Positions 38,956-49,592 are shown, counted from the stretch's first letter. The stretch: DNA of 64,000 nucleotides from Pyramidobacter porci (GCF_009695745.1 NZ_VUNH01000009.1:1-64000); one strand, 5' to 3'. Notes: generated from the sequence alone by a model not told the origin. A program made the numbers and translations.

Positions 38956-39209
38956 GCGCGGGCCGCCTCTGATTCGATCGTGAATTCTTCGATAATATCG
39001 TTGACAAGCAGATCGTCGCACATCTTCTCAACCTGCGCGGCGGCTTCGGCCTCGGAAGCGGCGTCGACGTCGAGATGGATGTACTTGCCGACGCGCAGAT
39101 TTTTCAGGCAGCCGTATCCCATGCCTTTGAGAGACGCCGCGACCGTTTTGCCCTGAGTGTCGAGCACGCCTTCCTTGAGAAAAACAAGCAGACGGATTCC
39201 GTAAGTCAT
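38952..39209 (-). CDS. purS: FGAM synthase subunit PurS
   Basis: Small bridging subunit that holds PurQ against PurL. 85 residues, the usual size. It shows the PurS pattern: LLVFLKEGVLDTQGKTVAASLKGMG, then VGKYIHLDVD and a C-terminal acidic helix (EKMCDDLLVNDIIEEF). AAGAGGT lies before the ATG at 39209; an overlapping out-of-frame ATG 8 nt upstream might slow initiation. First gene of the pur operon, with a promoter about 95 nt upstream. Confidence 0.93.
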   Translation of the reverse strand: MTYGIRLLVFLKEGVLDTQGKTVAASLKGMGYGCLKNLRVGKYIHLDVDAASEAEAAAQVEKMCDDLLVNDIIEEFTIESEAARA

Positions 39210-39302
39210 CGGTTCATACCTCTTTCTGGAAATTGCATTCCAAATAATTTTCTTTTTCGGGTTCAAAAAAATCCGCGGACCTGAACGCGAAATCGCACTG
39301 AC

Positions 39303-39331
39303 ATTATTCTTCATCGTAAAATAAAAGTCAA
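39303..39331 (-). promoter_or_regulatory. Promoter of the purS-Q-L-M-N-H-D-E operon
   Basis: On the minus strand TTGACT (39331-39326), a 17-nt spacer and AATAAT (39308-39303). Transcription would start near 39296, leaving a leader of about 85 nt. No purine riboswitch core and no paired PurBox could be recognised by eye. Confidence 0.7.
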
Positions 39332-39522
39332 TAAATAGAGCGCATGATTTTTGCCGAAAGAAAGGCCGGATTTTTATCCGACGGCCGACCCCTGCAACGA
39401 AATAAGCCGAGGACTGCGCATTGAAAGCTTTTTTGCAAATAATAACAGAGAAAAAGTTCTTTCTCGAAGAATTTTATTTTTTTTGGCGAACGGGCATTTG
39501 AAGGTCTAAAATCAAAAATACT

Positions 39523-39550
39523 TTGTGCCGGCAGGAAAATCGTGTATACT
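39523..39550 (+). promoter_or_regulatory. Promoter of lepA
   Basis: TTGTGC (39523-39528), a 16-nt spacer, TATACT (39545-39550), ending 58 nt before the GTG start of lepA. Confidence 0.55.
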
Positions 39551-39608
39551 AGCTTGCGGATCAGAAACCGCAATTTTTGTATCATGCGCGAAGGAAGGAC
39601 GATTTTCT

Positions 39609-41429
39609 GTGACAGCCGATCCTCGAAAAGTACGCAATTTTTCAATTATCGCCCATATCGACCACGGCAAGTCTACGATTGCCGACCGTCTGCTGGAGGC
39701 GACGGGAACGATCGCCAAAAGGAACATGAAGGAGCAGATTCTCGACAACATGGCGATCGAACGGGAGCGGGGCATCACCATCAAATCCGTTCCCGTGCGC
39801 ATGGATTATCATGCCGCCGACGGGCAAACGTACGTGCTGAACCTGATCGACACGCCGGGGCACGTCGATTTCGGCTACGAAGTGTCGCGCTCCCTGGCGG
39901 CCTGCGAGGGCGCGCTGCTCGTCGTGGATTCCACGCAGGGGGTCCAGGCGCAGACGCTGGCGAACGCTTACAAGGCGGTCGACCACGATCTGACGGTGCT
40001 CCCGGTTCTGAACAAGATCGATCTGCCCTCGGCGCGCCCGGAGGAAGTCCGCCGCGAGATCGAAGACGTGATCGGCATCGACGCCTCGGAGGCCGTGTGC
40101 TGCAGCGCCAAGGAAGGCATCGGCATCCATGAGATTTTGGAGCAGGTCGTCGCTCGCGTTCCCGCGCCGCGGGGGAGCGAGGACGCTCCGCTGCAGGCGC
40201 TGATTTTCGACGCCGTTTACGACAACTATCGCGGCATTGTCTGCTACGTCCGCATCGTGAACGGCGCCATGCAGCGCGGCGACGCGATAAAGATGATGGC
40301 GACGGGCGCTTCCTATGCGGTCGAAGAAGTGGGCGTCTTTTCGCCGGGCTGGACGCCGGTCGAGGCGCTGGGGGTGGGGGAAGTCGGCTACTTTACGGCG
40401 AGCATCAAGACGCTTGACGAGGCGCGCGTCGGCGATACCGTGACGAACGTCGCCCGGCCGGCGGAAAAGGCGCTTCCCGGTTACCAAGCGGTGAAATCGG
40501 TGGTCTACTGCGGCTTTTATCCGGTCGAGCGCGACGACTTCCCGCAGCTGCGCGACGCTTTGGAGAAACTGAAGCTGAACGACGCCTCGCTGACTTACGA
40601 TCCCGAAACTTCGACGGCTCTGGGCTTCGGATTCCGCTGCGGCTTCCTCGGGCTGCTGCATATGGACATCTCGCGCGAGCGGCTCGAGCGCGAATTCGAC
40701 GTCCATCTCGTCGCCACGGCCCCCAATGTGGTGTACCGCGTCGTCAAGAAAGACGGCGAAGTCGTCGAAGCGCACCGCCCCGGCGATTTCCCGCCGGAAG
40801 GAGAGATCCGGGAAGTCCAGGAACCGATGATCCGGCTGACGGTCTACACGCCCAAGGATTACGTGGGCAAGGTCATGCAGCTCTGTCAGGACAAGCGCGG
40901 CGTTTATCTTAATCTCGACTACATCACGCCCGAGCGGGCGCGGCTTGTCTACGACCTGCCGCTGGCCGAGTTCATCGTGGAATTCTACGACAAGCTGCAG
41001 TCGCTGACGCGCGGCTATGCGTCTCTCGACTACGAGCATATCGGCTTCCGGGCCTCGAATCTGGTCAAGGTGGACATGCTCATCAATCAGGAGCCGATCG
41101 ACGCGTTTTCGTTCATATGCCACGTCGACGACGCCTATCACCGCGGTCACGCCTCGGCCATGAAGCTGAAAACGCTGATCCCCAACCAGCTGTTCGAGGT
41201 GCCGATCCAGGCCTCGATCGGCAAAAAGGTGATCGTGCGCACCAACGTGCGGGCGCTGCGCAAAGACGTGCTCGCCAAGTGCTACGGCGGCGACATCTCG
41301 CGCAAGAACAAGCTGCTCGAAAAACAGAAGAAAGGAAAGGAACGCCTGAAGCAGATCGGCAAAGTCTCCATCCCGCCGGAAGCGTTCCTCTCGTTCCTCG
41401 ACGTGAACGATGAAGAGGATGGCAGATAA
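39609..41429 (+). CDS. lepA: Elongation factor 4 (LepA), ribosomal back-translocase GTPase
   Basis: Translational GTPase that acts on stalled or mis-translocated ribosomes. 606 residues, usual length. G1 AHIDHGKST (about 15-23), G2 [11 protein letters not shown]3 [12 protein letters not shown] and G4 NKIDLPSA are all present, followed by the LepA-specific C-terminal domain rich in basic residues ([24 protein letters not shown] has the family's positively charged tail). The GTG at 39609 follows AAGGAAGGA and gives the natural N-terminus; the in-frame extension to 39525 overlaps the promoter and is rejected. Confidence 0.97.
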   Translation: MTADPRKVRNFSIIAHIDHGKSTIADRLLEATGTIAKRNMKEQILDNMAIERERGITIKSVPVRMDYHAADGQTYVLNLIDTPGHVDFGYEVSRSLAACEGALLVVDSTQGVQAQTLANAYKAVDHDLTVLPVLNKIDLPSARPEEVRREIEDVIGIDASEAVCCSAKEGIGIHEILEQVVARVPAPRGSEDAPLQALIFDAVYDNYRGIVCYVRIVNGAMQRGDAIKMMATGASYAVEEVGVFSPGWTPVEALGVGEVGYFTASIKTLDEARVGDTVTNVARPAEKALPGYQAVKSVVYCGFYPVERDDFPQLRDALEKLKLNDASLTYDPETSTALGFGFRCGFLGLLHMDISRERLEREFDVHLVATAPNVVYRVVKKDGEVVEAHRPGDFPPEGEIREVQEPMIRLTVYTPKDYVGKVMQLCQDKRGVYLNLDYITPERARLVYDLPLAEFIVEFYDKLQSLTRGYASLDYEHIGFRASNLVKVDMLINQEPIDAFSFICHVDDAYHRGHASAMKLKTLIPNQLFEVPIQASIGKKVIVRTNVRALRKDVLAKCYGGDISRKNKLLEKQKKGKERLKQIGKVSIPPEAFLSFLDVNDEEDGR

Positions 41430-42546
41430 ACGCCGCCTCTCGCTTTACGTCCACGTGCCTTTCTGCCGTTCCAAATGCCCGTACTGCGCGTTTTACAGCT
41501 TTGCGCCGCGAAGCGGGCAGATGGAACGGTGGCTGGCGTGCGTCGTCGCGGAGCTGGGAACGATACGGCGCGGGCTTTCGGGAGGGGAATTTTCAACGGT
41601 CTACATCGGCGGCGGCACGCCGTCGTATCTGCCGTTGGTTCTTTGGCGCGAACTGCTCGGCGCGCTGGCTAAAATTCCGCGGGAGCCCGCCTGCGAGTTT
41701 ACGGTCGAAGCCAATCCCGAGAGCGCCGACGAGGAAAAACTGGCGCTCTGGAAAGATTTTGGCGTCACGCGCGTCAGCGTGGGCGTGCAGTCCCTTGACG
41801 ATCGGGAACTGAGGATGCTGGCCCGTCCGCACGACAGCGCGCAGGCGCTGAGGATTCTGGAACGTTGCATGAAAAAAGGGTTCCGCGTCAGCGCCGATCT
41901 GATCTTCGGTCTGCCGCGCCAGACGCTGAGGCGCTGGCACGAAAACATGTCGAAGCTCGTCGCCGCAGGCGTGACGCACCTGTCCGTCTACCAGCTCACG
42001 ATCGAAGACGGCAGCTTTTGGGGGCGTCGTCGGCCGCCGGGACTGCCGGACGGCTATCCAATGTATCGCTGGGCGCAGTATTATCTGCCGCGTCAGGGAT
42101 TGCAGCAATACGAAATCGCCAGTTTTGCGGTCCCGGGATTCGAAAGCCGGCACAATCAGGCCTATTGGAGGCGCAGCGACGTGTGTGCGGCGGGGCCGGC
42201 CGCCTGGGGCTTTCTGAACGGCGTCCGTTTCGCCAACTGCCGCAGCCTGGAGCGGTGGGCGGAGCGGATCGAGAACGGACAAAGCCCCGTGGAATTTCGC
42301 GAGAAACTGTCCGAGGCCCGGGAAGCTTCGGAAGCGGCGGTACTGGCGCTGCGCACGAGCGAAGGCATCCGTTTCGAAGAGTTTGCCGCGCGCTATGGCG
42401 AACGTTGGCTCGACGCGATAACGAAGCGCCTGCGCTCCCTGCCGGAACAGGATTTTGTCTGGCGCGGGAACGGCGTAGCCCTTTCGCCGCGGGGAATGCG
42501 CGTCGGCAATTCGATCTGGGCGGAACTGATGGATTTGGAACGGTAA
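41410..42546 (+). CDS. hemW: Radical SAM protein HemW-like (coproporphyrinogen oxidase-related)
   Basis: 378 residues. It starts [10 protein letters not shown] with the radical SAM triad C19, C23 and C26 in CRSKCPYC, then [30 protein letters not shown] and ADLIFGLP, the typical HemW order. HemW is a heme chaperone rather than a true oxidase; the presence of the lepA-hemW pair is a common bacterial arrangement. The ATG at 41410 overlaps lepA by 20 nt; an ATG at 41419 is an alternative. Confidence 0.9.
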   Translation: MKRMADKRRLSLYVHVPFCRSKCPYCAFYSFAPRSGQMERWLACVVAELGTIRRGLSGGEFSTVYIGGGTPSYLPLVLWRELLGALAKIPREPACEFTVEANPESADEEKLALWKDFGVTRVSVGVQSLDDRELRMLARPHDSAQALRILERCMKKGFRVSADLIFGLPRQTLRRWHENMSKLVAAGVTHLSVYQLTIEDGSFWGRRRPPGLPDGYPMYRWAQYYLPRQGLQQYEIASFAVPGFESRHNQAYWRRSDVCAAGPAAWGFLNGVRFANCRSLERWAERIENGQSPVEFREKLSEAREASEAAVLALRTSEGIRFEEFAARYGERWLDAITKRLRSLPEQDFVWRGNGVALSPRGMRVGNSIWAELMDLER

Positions 42547-42553
42547 AGAGGCC

Positions 42554-44455
42554 ATGGGAATGAACGATTTTTTGCCGGTCTGCCGGCGGGACATGGAACG
42601 CCGCGGTTGGGAGCAGCTGGATTTTCTATTTATCACCGGCGACGCTTACGTGGATCACCCGACGTTTGCCAACGGCCTGATCGCCCGCTGGATGGAATAC
42701 CTGGGCTACCGCATCGGCGTGATCGCCCAGCCCGACTGGCGCAGCCGCCGCGATTTCGAAGCGATGGGGGAGCCGCGGCTGGCCGTTTTCGTCTCGGCGG
42801 GCAACCTCGATTCCATGCTGAACAAGCTGACCGCCTCGCGCAACAAGCGGGGGCACGACGCCTATTCTCCCAACGGCGAAACCGGACATCGGCCCGATCG
42901 GGCCACGATCGTCTACTGCAACCGCGTCCGCGAGATCTGGGGGACGAAGCCGCTGGTCGTCGGCGGCATCGAAGCCAGCATGCGCCGTTTCAGCCATTAC
43001 GATTACTGGTCGGACAGGGTGCGTCGGCCAATGCTTGCCGACTGCAAAGCGGATCTTCTGATTTACGGCATGGGCGAACTTCAGCTGAAAGAAATCGCCG
43101 CCCGGCTTGACGCGGGCGTCCCGGTGCGTGAGATCGACTTGGTGCCGGGCACCTGCGTGATGAAAAAATTCAAACCCGAGGACTGCGTGGAAATCCCGTC
43201 CTACGAGGCGGTCGCGGCCGATAAGGCGGCCTATGCCGAGGCGTTCCGCCTGCAAAGCCTCGAGCAGGATCCCATCCGCGGCGCGGCGGTGGCGCAAAAA
43301 GTCGGCGACCGTTACATGGTGCAGAACAGGCCCATGCGCCCGCTGACGACGGCAGAGTTCGATCTGGTCAACGAGCTGCCGTTTACCCGCGAAGCCCATC
43401 CCATGTACGACAGATGCGGCGGCATCCCCGCCATTGAAGAGGTGCGCTTCAGCATCAACAGCACGCGCGGATGCTTCGGCAGCTGCGCTTTCTGCGCGAT
43501 CCACGCCCACCAGGGGCGCATCATCCAGGCGCGGAGCGATGAATCGATCCTGCGGGAAGCCCGCGAGATGACGCGCCATCCGAAATTCAAGGGGTACATC
43601 CACGACGTCGGCGGCCCGACGGGGAACTTCCGCGCGCCCGCCTGCGAGGACCAGCTGCGCCGCGGCTGCTGCCGCCACCGGCAGTGCCTTTCGCCGAAGC
43701 CGTGCCCGCGTCTGCGCGCGACTCATCGCGAATTCATCCGGCTGCTTGAAAAACTGAGAGCCGTTCCCGGCGTGAAAAAAGTTTTTCTCCGCTCGGGACT
43801 GCGATATGATTATATCCTCGCCGATCCCGAGGGGGAAAAGTTTATCGAGGCGCTATGCCGCCACCACGTCTCCGGTCAGCTGCGCGTGGCGCCGGAGCAT
43901 GCCAGCCTGCGCGTGCTGCGTTTGATGGGCAAGCCGCCCATCGAGGAGTATGTGCGCTTTAAAAAGCTCTTCGAAGAGGCGACGCGGCGCGCGGGAAAGG
44001 AACAGTACGTTTTGCCGTATCTGATTTCCAGCCACCCGGGATGTACGCTGAAAGACGCGGTCGAGCTGGCGGAGTTCCTGCGCGATCAGCGTTTCACCCC
44101 GGAGCAGGTGCAGGACTTTATCCCGACGCCGGGCAGCCTCTCGACCTGCATGTTCTATACAGGGCTCGATCCGACGACGGGCGAAAAGCTGTACGTCCCC
44201 CGCGGCGGTCGCGAAAAAGCCCTGCAGCGCGCGCTGCTTCAATATCGGCAGCCCGAAAATTACGACCTTGTGGCAGAAGCCCTGCGCAAAGCGGGGCGGG
44301 AGGATCTGATCGGCTGGAACGAGCGTTGCCTGATCCGCCCGCCGAAAAAGAACCGGCAGAGAATTTCTGCGGGACGAAAAGGACTGAACACGTCTTTCGC
44401 TTCAGGAGGAGAAAAAAGGAAATATGGCCAACACACTCGGCGAAATCCTGACTGA
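42554..44455 (+). CDS. YgiQ family radical SAM protein
   Basis: 633-residue YgiQ/UPF0313 protein. It begins FLFITGDAYVDHPTFANGLIARWMEYLGYRIGVIAQPDW (family start, shown here by its key block DAYVDHPTF). The radical SAM cysteines are C307, C311 and C314 in CFGSCAFC, followed by HDVGGPTGNFR and a cysteine-rich insert near residue 358 (CEDQLRRGCCRHRQC) that may hold another cluster. C-terminal DUF3362-like region ends QDFIPTPGSLSTCMFYTGLDP. Enzymatic function is unknown. Its end overlaps murB by 32 nt. Confidence 0.93.
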   Translation: MGMNDFLPVCRRDMERRGWEQLDFLFITGDAYVDHPTFANGLIARWMEYLGYRIGVIAQPDWRSRRDFEAMGEPRLAVFVSAGNLDSMLNKLTASRNKRGHDAYSPNGETGHRPDRATIVYCNRVREIWGTKPLVVGGIEASMRRFSHYDYWSDRVRRPMLADCKADLLIYGMGELQLKEIAARLDAGVPVREIDLVPGTCVMKKFKPEDCVEIPSYEAVAADKAAYAEAFRLQSLEQDPIRGAAVAQKVGDRYMVQNRPMRPLTTAEFDLVNELPFTREAHPMYDRCGGIPAIEEVRFSINSTRGCFGSCAFCAIHAHQGRIIQARSDESILREAREMTRHPKFKGYIHDVGGPTGNFRAPACEDQLRRGCCRHRQCLSPKPCPRLRATHREFIRLLEKLRAVPGVKKVFLRSGLRYDYILADPEGEKFIEALCRHHVSGQLRVAPEHASLRVLRLMGKPPIEEYVRFKKLFEEATRRAGKEQYVLPYLISSHPGCTLKDAVELAEFLRDQRFTPEQVQDFIPTPGSLSTCMFYTGLDPTTGEKLYVPRGGREKALQRALLQYRQPENYDLVAEALRKAGREDLIGWNERCLIRPPKKNRQRISAGRKGLNTSFASGGEKRKYGQHTRRNPD

Positions 44456-45374
44456 TTCGGGATTGATCTGGAAGGCCGGCGTGCCGCTGCGAACCCTGTG
44501 CCACTGGAAGATCGGCGGCCCCGCGGATTATGTGATCGAACCGCGCAGCGCGGAGGAGGCCGCGGCGGCGCAGCGCATCGCCGGAGAAGCAAACGTTCCG
44601 TTTCTTGTCATCGGTCACGGTTCCAACATGCTTTTCGACGACGCCGGTTACCGCGGCGTCATCATAAAGCTGGGGCGCAAGATGAGCCGCTGCCGCTTTT
44701 CCGGCTCGAGGGTCAGAGCGGAAGCCGGGATCTGGGCGCCGATGCTGGCGCGGGCGTGCGCCGGTCGCGGCCTGGCGGGGCTCGAACATATCGTGGGCAT
44801 CCCCGGCAACCTCGGCGGCCTGGTTTATATGAACGGCGGCAGTCTCAGGCAGAGCATCGGAGACGCCGTGGTCTGCGTGGAGGTTTTGGACGAGCGGGGG
44901 AATGTTGCCGCCGTCTCCGCTGCGGAGTGCAATTTTTCCTACCGTCATTCGGTCTTTCAGGAAAAGAAAAGCGTTGTTCTCGGCGTGGAACTGGAACTTC
45001 GACAAAGCACGCCCGGCGATGTGCGCCGGAAGATGCTGGAGATTCTGAAGGAACGCCGGGAAAAATTTCCGCTGAACTTGCCCAACTGTGGATCGGTGTT
45101 CAGCAACGAGCCTCCGCTTTACGAAACGTACGGGCCGCCGGGCATGGTGATCGAGCAGACGGGGCTGAAAGGTGCCCGCGTCGGCGATGCGGAGATCAGC
45201 GCGCGCCATGCCAACTTTATCGTCAATCGCGGACGGGCTTCTTCGGCGGAAGTTTTCGCGCTGGTCAGGCACGTCCGGCGGAAGGTTCTGGAGCGGACGG
45301 GATTTCTGCTGCGCTGCGAAGTCTGTTATGCGGCCCCTGACGGCCGATGCGGGCGTCTTGACGCGTTCCTGTAA
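44424..45374 (+). CDS. murB: UDP-N-acetylenolpyruvoylglucosamine reductase
   Basis: FAD-dependent enzyme that makes UDP-MurNAc for peptidoglycan. 316 residues. FAD-binding markers LVIGHGSNMLFDDAG and GIPGNLGGLVYMNGG, substrate-domain marker NCGSVFSNE (with the catalytic Ser of the SVF motif), and NRGRASSAEVFAL near the end. This matches the type II (Bacillus-like) MurB, lacking the extra E. coli loop. CAGGAGGAG lies before the ATG at 44424, inside the ygiQ tail. A terminator hairpin follows. Confidence 0.96.
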   Translation: MANTLGEILTDSGLIWKAGVPLRTLCHWKIGGPADYVIEPRSAEEAAAAQRIAGEANVPFLVIGHGSNMLFDDAGYRGVIIKLGRKMSRCRFSGSRVRAEAGIWAPMLARACAGRGLAGLEHIVGIPGNLGGLVYMNGGSLRQSIGDAVVCVEVLDERGNVAAVSAAECNFSYRHSVFQEKKSVVLGVELELRQSTPGDVRRKMLEILKERREKFPLNLPNCGSVFSNEPPLYETYGPPGMVIEQTGLKGARVGDAEISARHANFIVNRGRASSAEVFALVRHVRRKVLERTGFLLRCEVCYAAPDGRCGRLDAFL

Positions 45375-45378
45375 ATAA

Positions 45379-45423
45379 AAAATGGAAGCTCCTTGTCTGT
45401 TCGGAAGGGCTTCCATCATTTTT
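45379..45423. terminator. Bidirectional terminator between murB and yedF
   Basis: ATGGAAGC (45382-45389) and GCTTCCAT (45409-45416), with an inner CCTT/AAGG pairing, form a long stem flanked by A-rich sequence on the left and CATTTTT on the right. It lies 8 nt after murB and 20 nt past the yedF stop, so it serves both genes. Confidence 0.8.
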
Positions 45424-45441
45424 AGATTTGCAGTGGGGAAT

Positions 45442-46041
45442 TTACAGAGAAAGAGTATTGCAGGCAAGCAGAGTGGAAACGATCTCGAACATGTTGGAGA
45501 CGATCCCCACTCCGACTTTTTCCATCAGGCCGAAATGCTTCAGGCAGGTCCCGCAGACAAGTACTGTGCCGCCCCGCGCCACATAATCCCGAAGCGTTTC
45601 CGCGCTGGACGTGCCCTGTTCCGCAAGCGTGACGCCCTCGTTCATCAGGGCGATGACTGAGGGGCGCTCGTTTTCGTCGTACTGCACCAGCGTGCCGAGG
45701 AACGCTTTCATCAGCACTTCGCCGAGCTGCGGGTCGTCGCCGCCGATTCTGCTGTGAGCGATGAAAACGGCGTTCTTCAGTCTGGCCGACGGCACGAGGT
45801 CGCAGCCGCAGGACTCGGGGGCCGGCGCCGAACCGTCGCGGGCGCCGGTGACGGTGAAATCTTTGCCTTCTCCGCTGACAACGGCTTTATAGCCCTTGCT
45901 TTCGAAGAAGCGCGAAACGTTTTGCGCGGCCGGCACGTTGTCCACGCGCACGGCGACGGCGTCAGGATTGTCGGCGAGCGCGTTTTTGGTCATGATCACG
46001 GGTTCGGGGCAGGCTTTGCCTCTGGCATCGATTTGAATCAT
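45442..46041 (-). CDS. yedF: YedF sulfurtransferase-like selenium metabolism protein
   Basis: 199 residues: an N-terminal TusA/SirA-like domain (IDARGKACPEPVIMTKNAL, with the CPEP cysteine) and a C-terminal DsrE-like domain (about 90-199, VFIAHSRIGGDDPQLGEVL, LVCGTCLKHFG with CGTC). YedF of this two-domain type occurs in bacteria that use selenium and is presumed to handle selenium or sulfur as a persulfide-type intermediate. It diverges from selA. An extended -10 (TGC before TATAAT, at 46104-46096 minus strand) and GGAGG before the ATG are visible. Confidence 0.93.
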   Translation of the reverse strand: MIQIDARGKACPEPVIMTKNALADNPDAVAVRVDNVPAAQNVSRFFESKGYKAVVSGEGKDFTVTGARDGSAPAPESCGCDLVPSARLKNAVFIAHSRIGGDDPQLGEVLMKAFLGTLVQYDENERPSVIALMNEGVTLAEQGTSSAETLRDYVARGGTVLVCGTCLKHFGLMEKVGVGIVSNMFEIVSTLLACNTLSL

Positions 46042-46095
46042 CTTTTTTTTCCTCCAATTCCGATATTCGTGAGATAATAAATGACAACAATAATG

Positions 46096-46104
46096 ATTAT
46101 AGCA
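46096..46104 (-). promoter_or_regulatory. Extended -10 promoter element of yedF
   Basis: TGCTATAAT on the minus strand, about 55 nt before the yedF ATG. The -35 region is weak, which is common for extended -10 promoters. Confidence 0.45.
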
Positions 46105-46153
46105 TTCAAGGTTGAAAATGCTACTCGAAATCTACTGTGGGAGCGTGTTCATA

Positions 46154-47581
46154 TTGGTTAAGAAGCAGCGTAAGGTCGAGTCCGTCCAGGAGTTGATGCG
46201 TTCACTCCCTTCCATGGAAAAAATTCTCACTGACGACCGCCTGGGCGAATTCGGCGGCATTATCGACCGTGACAGTCTCAAGCGTATGTGCCGCGACGCT
46301 CTGGAACGCTGGCGCGACATGATCCTCGACAGAGAGGTGCTGAGTTTCGACGACGACGTTTTTTTCGCGGAACTGCGTCAGGAGTTGAAACGCCGGCTGC
46401 GTCCCAGTCTGCGTCCCGTGCTGAATTGCACCGGCGTCGTGGTGCACACGAATCTCGGACGTTCCTGCCTTTCTGCCGAAGCGGCCGAGGCGGCGCGCGC
46501 GGCCGCCTGCGGGTACAGCACGCTCGAGTATAATCTCGAAAGCGGCGCGCGCGGACACAGAAACTTCCACGTGGAATGGCTTCTCTGCCAGCTGACGGGA
46601 GCGGAAGCCGCGCTCGTCGTGAACAACAACGCGGGCGCGGTGCTGCTGGTGCTCGCCGCGCTGGCCGGCAAAAAGGAAGCGGTCGTGTCCCGCGGGGAAC
46701 TGGTGGAGATCGGCGGCTCGTTCCGCATTCCCGACATCATGAGTTTCGCCGGGACCCGCCTGGTGGAGGTAGGCTGCACGAACCGCACTCATCTGAAGGA
46801 TTATGAAAACGCGATCAGCGAAGAAACGGCGATGCTGCTCAAAGTCCATCCGTCGAATTTCCGCATCACGGGGTACGTGTCGCTGCCGCTCCGGGAAGAT
46901 CTGGCCGAACTGGCCCACGCCAAGGGACTGATGATGGTGGAGGATCTGGGGAGCGGCATTCTTGTGGACGCCCGGACGCTGGGCCTTGAGGGCGAGCCGA
47001 CGGTGAACGAATGTCTCGAGGCCGGCGTCGATGTCGTCACTTTTTCGGGAGACAAGCTTCTCGGCGGTCCGCAGATCGGCGCCATCGTCGGCAAAAAGCA
47101 GATCATCGATCGGATCCGCAAGTACCCGCTGCTGCGCGCCCTGCGCTGCGATAAAATGACGCTGGCCGCCATGGAGGCGACGCTTCGCATTTATCTTCGC
47201 GGCGACTGGAAAAAAATCCCTTCCCTTGGCATGATCGCCGCGTCTGAAGACGAATTGAAGGCGCGGGCGGCCGCCTTGAAAAAAAGAATCGATTCCGAAC
47301 TGGCGGATTTCTGTCTGCAGACGAAAGTCGTGCCGGTCGAAGACGCTGTCGGCGGCGGCGCTTATCCGGAACGTCCGCTGCCGGGCTGGGCGGTTTCGCT
47401 GCTTCCGGCCAACGAGAATTTAAACGCCGGCGTCTTGCAGGAGCGCCTGCGCCGCTGTACTCTGCCCGTCGTCGCCGGAGCGCGCAGCAATGAGCTTTTG
47501 CTCCACATGCGCACGCTGCCGGCCGAGGACGAAAATGCTCTGATCAGTTCGCTTGAAGAAGCCCTGGAGACGAAACGATGA
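46154..47581 (+). CDS. selA: L-seryl-tRNA(Sec) selenium transferase
   Basis: PLP enzyme that turns Ser-tRNA(Sec) into Sec-tRNA(Sec) with selenophosphate. About 475 residues. SelA markers are [42 protein letters not shown] and [11 protein letters not shown]; the PLP lysine is about K301 in [11 protein letters not shown] (K295 in E. coli). The start is uncertain: TTG at 46154 has GGGAG upstream and gives a family-like N-terminus; ATG at 46118 or 46112 would add 12-14 residues. selB follows with an ATGA overlap. Confidence 0.95.
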   Translation: MVKKQRKVESVQELMRSLPSMEKILTDDRLGEFGGIIDRDSLKRMCRDALERWRDMILDREVLSFDDDVFFAELRQELKRRLRPSLRPVLNCTGVVVHTNLGRSCLSAEAAEAARAAACGYSTLEYNLESGARGHRNFHVEWLLCQLTGAEAALVVNNNAGAVLLVLAALAGKKEAVVSRGELVEIGGSFRIPDIMSFAGTRLVEVGCTNRTHLKDYENAISEETAMLLKVHPSNFRITGYVSLPLREDLAELAHAKGLMMVEDLGSGILVDARTLGLEGEPTVNECLEAGVDVVTFSGDKLLGGPQIGAIVGKKQIIDRIRKYPLLRALRCDKMTLAAMEATLRIYLRGDWKKIPSLGMIAASEDELKARAAALKKRIDSELADFCLQTKVVPVEDAVGGGAYPERPLPGWAVSLLPANENLNAGVLQERLRRCTLPVVAGARSNELLLHMRTLPAEDENALISSLEEALETKR

Positions 47582-49497
47582 GCCGGCGTGAAATTTCACT
47601 TGTCGTCGGCACCGCAGGACATATCGACCACGGCAAAACGCAGCTGGTCAAAGCTCTGACGGGAATCGACTGCGATCGTTTGGGAGAAGAGAAAAAGCGC
47701 GGCATCACGATCGAACTGGGATTCGCGCCGCTGCTCCTGCCCAGCGAGCGAGTGATCAGCCTGATCGACGTTCCCGGTCATGACCGTTTCATCCGGCAGA
47801 TGGTCTCGGGAGCTTCAGGCGTCGACGCGGTCATGCTGGTCGTCGCGGCGGACGAAGGCGTGATGCCGCAGACGCGGGAACATCTGGACATCCTGTGCCT
47901 GCTTGGCGTTCAGCACGGCATCGTCGCCATCACGAAAAAGGATCTGGTCGACGAAGAGATGCTCGAACTCGTCGAAGAGGACGTCCGCACTCTGACGGCC
48001 GGCACGTTCCTCGAAGGCTGCCCGGTCGTGAGCGTCTCCTCGGTGACCGGCGCCGGCATCGACGAACTGCGGCGCGCGCTGGAGCGCCTGGTGGACCAGG
48101 TAAAGCCGCGGGAACGCAGCGGCGCTTACTTTATGCCGATCGACCGGGCGTTTCCCGTGGCGGGATTCGGCACGGTCGTCACCGGTACGGCCTACAAGGG
48201 AACCATCGCTCCCGGCGAGGAAGTCGAAGTCTATCCTTCCGGGCGGAGATCGCGCGTGCGCTCGGTGCAGGTCCACGGGAAAAACGTCGAGTCCGCTTAC
48301 GCCGGGCAGCGCGTCGCCATGTGCCTGAACGATCTCGACCTGAACGAGATTCGGCATGGCGACGTCGTCTGCGCTGACGGCGTCTACAAGGCGACGTCGT
48401 GTCTCGACGTCATGCTCAAGCTGCTCGGCTTCGTGCCTGAACCTTTGGAACATTGGCAGCGCGTCCGTCTTCACATCGGCACGTCCGACGTCCTGGCCAG
48501 AGTGTCCCTGCTCGACGAAAAAAGCCTCCAGCCCGGACAGACCGCTCCGGTTCAGCTGGTTCTGGAAGAGCCTGTGGTGGCTTCGCTGGGCCAGCGCTTT
48601 GTGATCCGCTTTTACAGTCCGCTGCGGACGATCGGCGGCGGAGAAGTGCTCGTTCCCTATGCAAGCCGCCCCTCGGGCAGGAAACGCCGCGAATCGGAAC
48701 GCGACCGGCTGGTCGCGCTCAGCGGGGCGTCAACTCGCGAGGAACGAGTCGCCGCGATCGTGAACTTCGCAGGGAACCTTTCCATGAGCGAACTCATGGT
48801 GCAGGCGCAGGAACGCCGTCAGGACCTTGACGCAGTTCTCGAGAAGCTGGAAGAAAACGGCAAGTTAGTGCGTCTCCACGTCGGCGACGGCATGATCTTT
48901 TCGGCGGAAAACTATCAGAGCGCCGTGGAAAAACTTCGTGCCGCAGCGAAGGCGTTCCACGCCGCTTATCCGCACCAGCGCGGAATCGCGCCGGAATCGC
49001 TGATCAATCGGGTTTTCCCGGAGTCGGAGCGGAAAGCCGGGCGCTTGATCCTGGAAAAGGCCGTCGAACAGAACCGTTTCAGGGTCGACGGAGACGTACT
49101 GGCGCTGCCGAAGTTCGTCGCCGTCGACGACTCCGTGTACAGCGAGGCGCGGAAAAAGCTGCTGGACTATTGTTCCGCGTGCGGTTTCCAGCTGCCGGAA
49201 ATCGAGACTTTGCCGAAAGCCCTGGACATGACGGCGAAGGATTTCAAGAGCCTGCTGGATCAGCTGAAGAAGAACAATGAAGTGGTCGTTCTCGAGGGGG
49301 CGTTTGTCCTGGCGCTCGATATTCTCAAGCCGCTTCTGGCCCGGCTGGGGCGGATCGAGGGAGGCTTCACGCTGGCGCAAGTGCGGGATTTGACCGGCAG
49401 CAGCCGCAAGTTCGTCCTGCCTGTTCTTGAGTACATGGATGGGAAAGGGATCACGCGGCGCGTCGGCGAAAAAAGAATTCTCTTGAAAAAAGACTAA
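47578..49497 (+). CDS. selB: Selenocysteine-specific elongation factor SelB
   Basis: Carries Sec-tRNA(Sec) to UGA codons that have a SECIS hairpin. 639 residues. G1 [12 protein letters not shown]2 [10 protein letters not shown]3 DVPGHDRFI and G4 TKKDLV are present. EF-Tu-like domains II and III ([12 protein letters not shown]) are followed by C-terminal winged helices (about 370-639) that bind the SECIS. It overlaps selA by 4 nt. selC and selD are not in the window; with SelA and SelB present the cell should make selenoproteins. Confidence 0.97.
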   Translation: MSRREISLVVGTAGHIDHGKTQLVKALTGIDCDRLGEEKKRGITIELGFAPLLLPSERVISLIDVPGHDRFIRQMVSGASGVDAVMLVVAADEGVMPQTREHLDILCLLGVQHGIVAITKKDLVDEEMLELVEEDVRTLTAGTFLEGCPVVSVSSVTGAGIDELRRALERLVDQVKPRERSGAYFMPIDRAFPVAGFGTVVTGTAYKGTIAPGEEVEVYPSGRRSRVRSVQVHGKNVESAYAGQRVAMCLNDLDLNEIRHGDVVCADGVYKATSCLDVMLKLLGFVPEPLEHWQRVRLHIGTSDVLARVSLLDEKSLQPGQTAPVQLVLEEPVVASLGQRFVIRFYSPLRTIGGGEVLVPYASRPSGRKRRESERDRLVALSGASTREERVAAIVNFAGNLSMSELMVQAQERRQDLDAVLEKLEENGKLVRLHVGDGMIFSAENYQSAVEKLRAAAKAFHAAYPHQRGIAPESLINRVFPESERKAGRLILEKAVEQNRFRVDGDVLALPKFVAVDDSVYSEARKKLLDYCSACGFQLPEIETLPKALDMTAKDFKSLLDQLKKNNEVVVLEGAFVLALDILKPLLARLGRIEGGFTLAQVRDLTGSSRKFVLPVLEYMDGKGITRRVGEKRILLKKD

Positions 49498-49539
49498 AGA
49501 GCAGAGTTTTCTCCGGAATGAGGGGGCGCTGATTATTTC

Positions 49540-49566
49540 AAAAAGAGGCTCCGGCCTCTTTTTTTG
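49540..49566 (+). terminator. Terminator after selB
   Basis: AAAAAGAGG, loop CTCCGG, CCTCTTTTT: a 9-bp stem ending in a T run. It lies just upstream of the ispE ribosome-binding site. Confidence 0.85.
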
Positions 49567-49592
49567 TCGCGGCGTGCAGGAGGCTGAGCGAG

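Larger units (their letters stand above)
39210..39608. other. Divergent intergenic region between purS and lepA
   Basis: AT-rich, 399 nt, no gene. It holds the purS promoter (39303-39331), the lepA promoter (39523-39550) and between them a stretch (39340-39520) without recognisable features apart from T- and A-rich runs and a CCGGA-TTTT-TCCG type small palindrome near 39366. Confidence 0.6.

Noticed and set aside
39210..39300. Purine riboswitch in the purS leader
   Set aside because: The conserved core bases of the purine aptamer were not found; only short unrelated pairings are possible.
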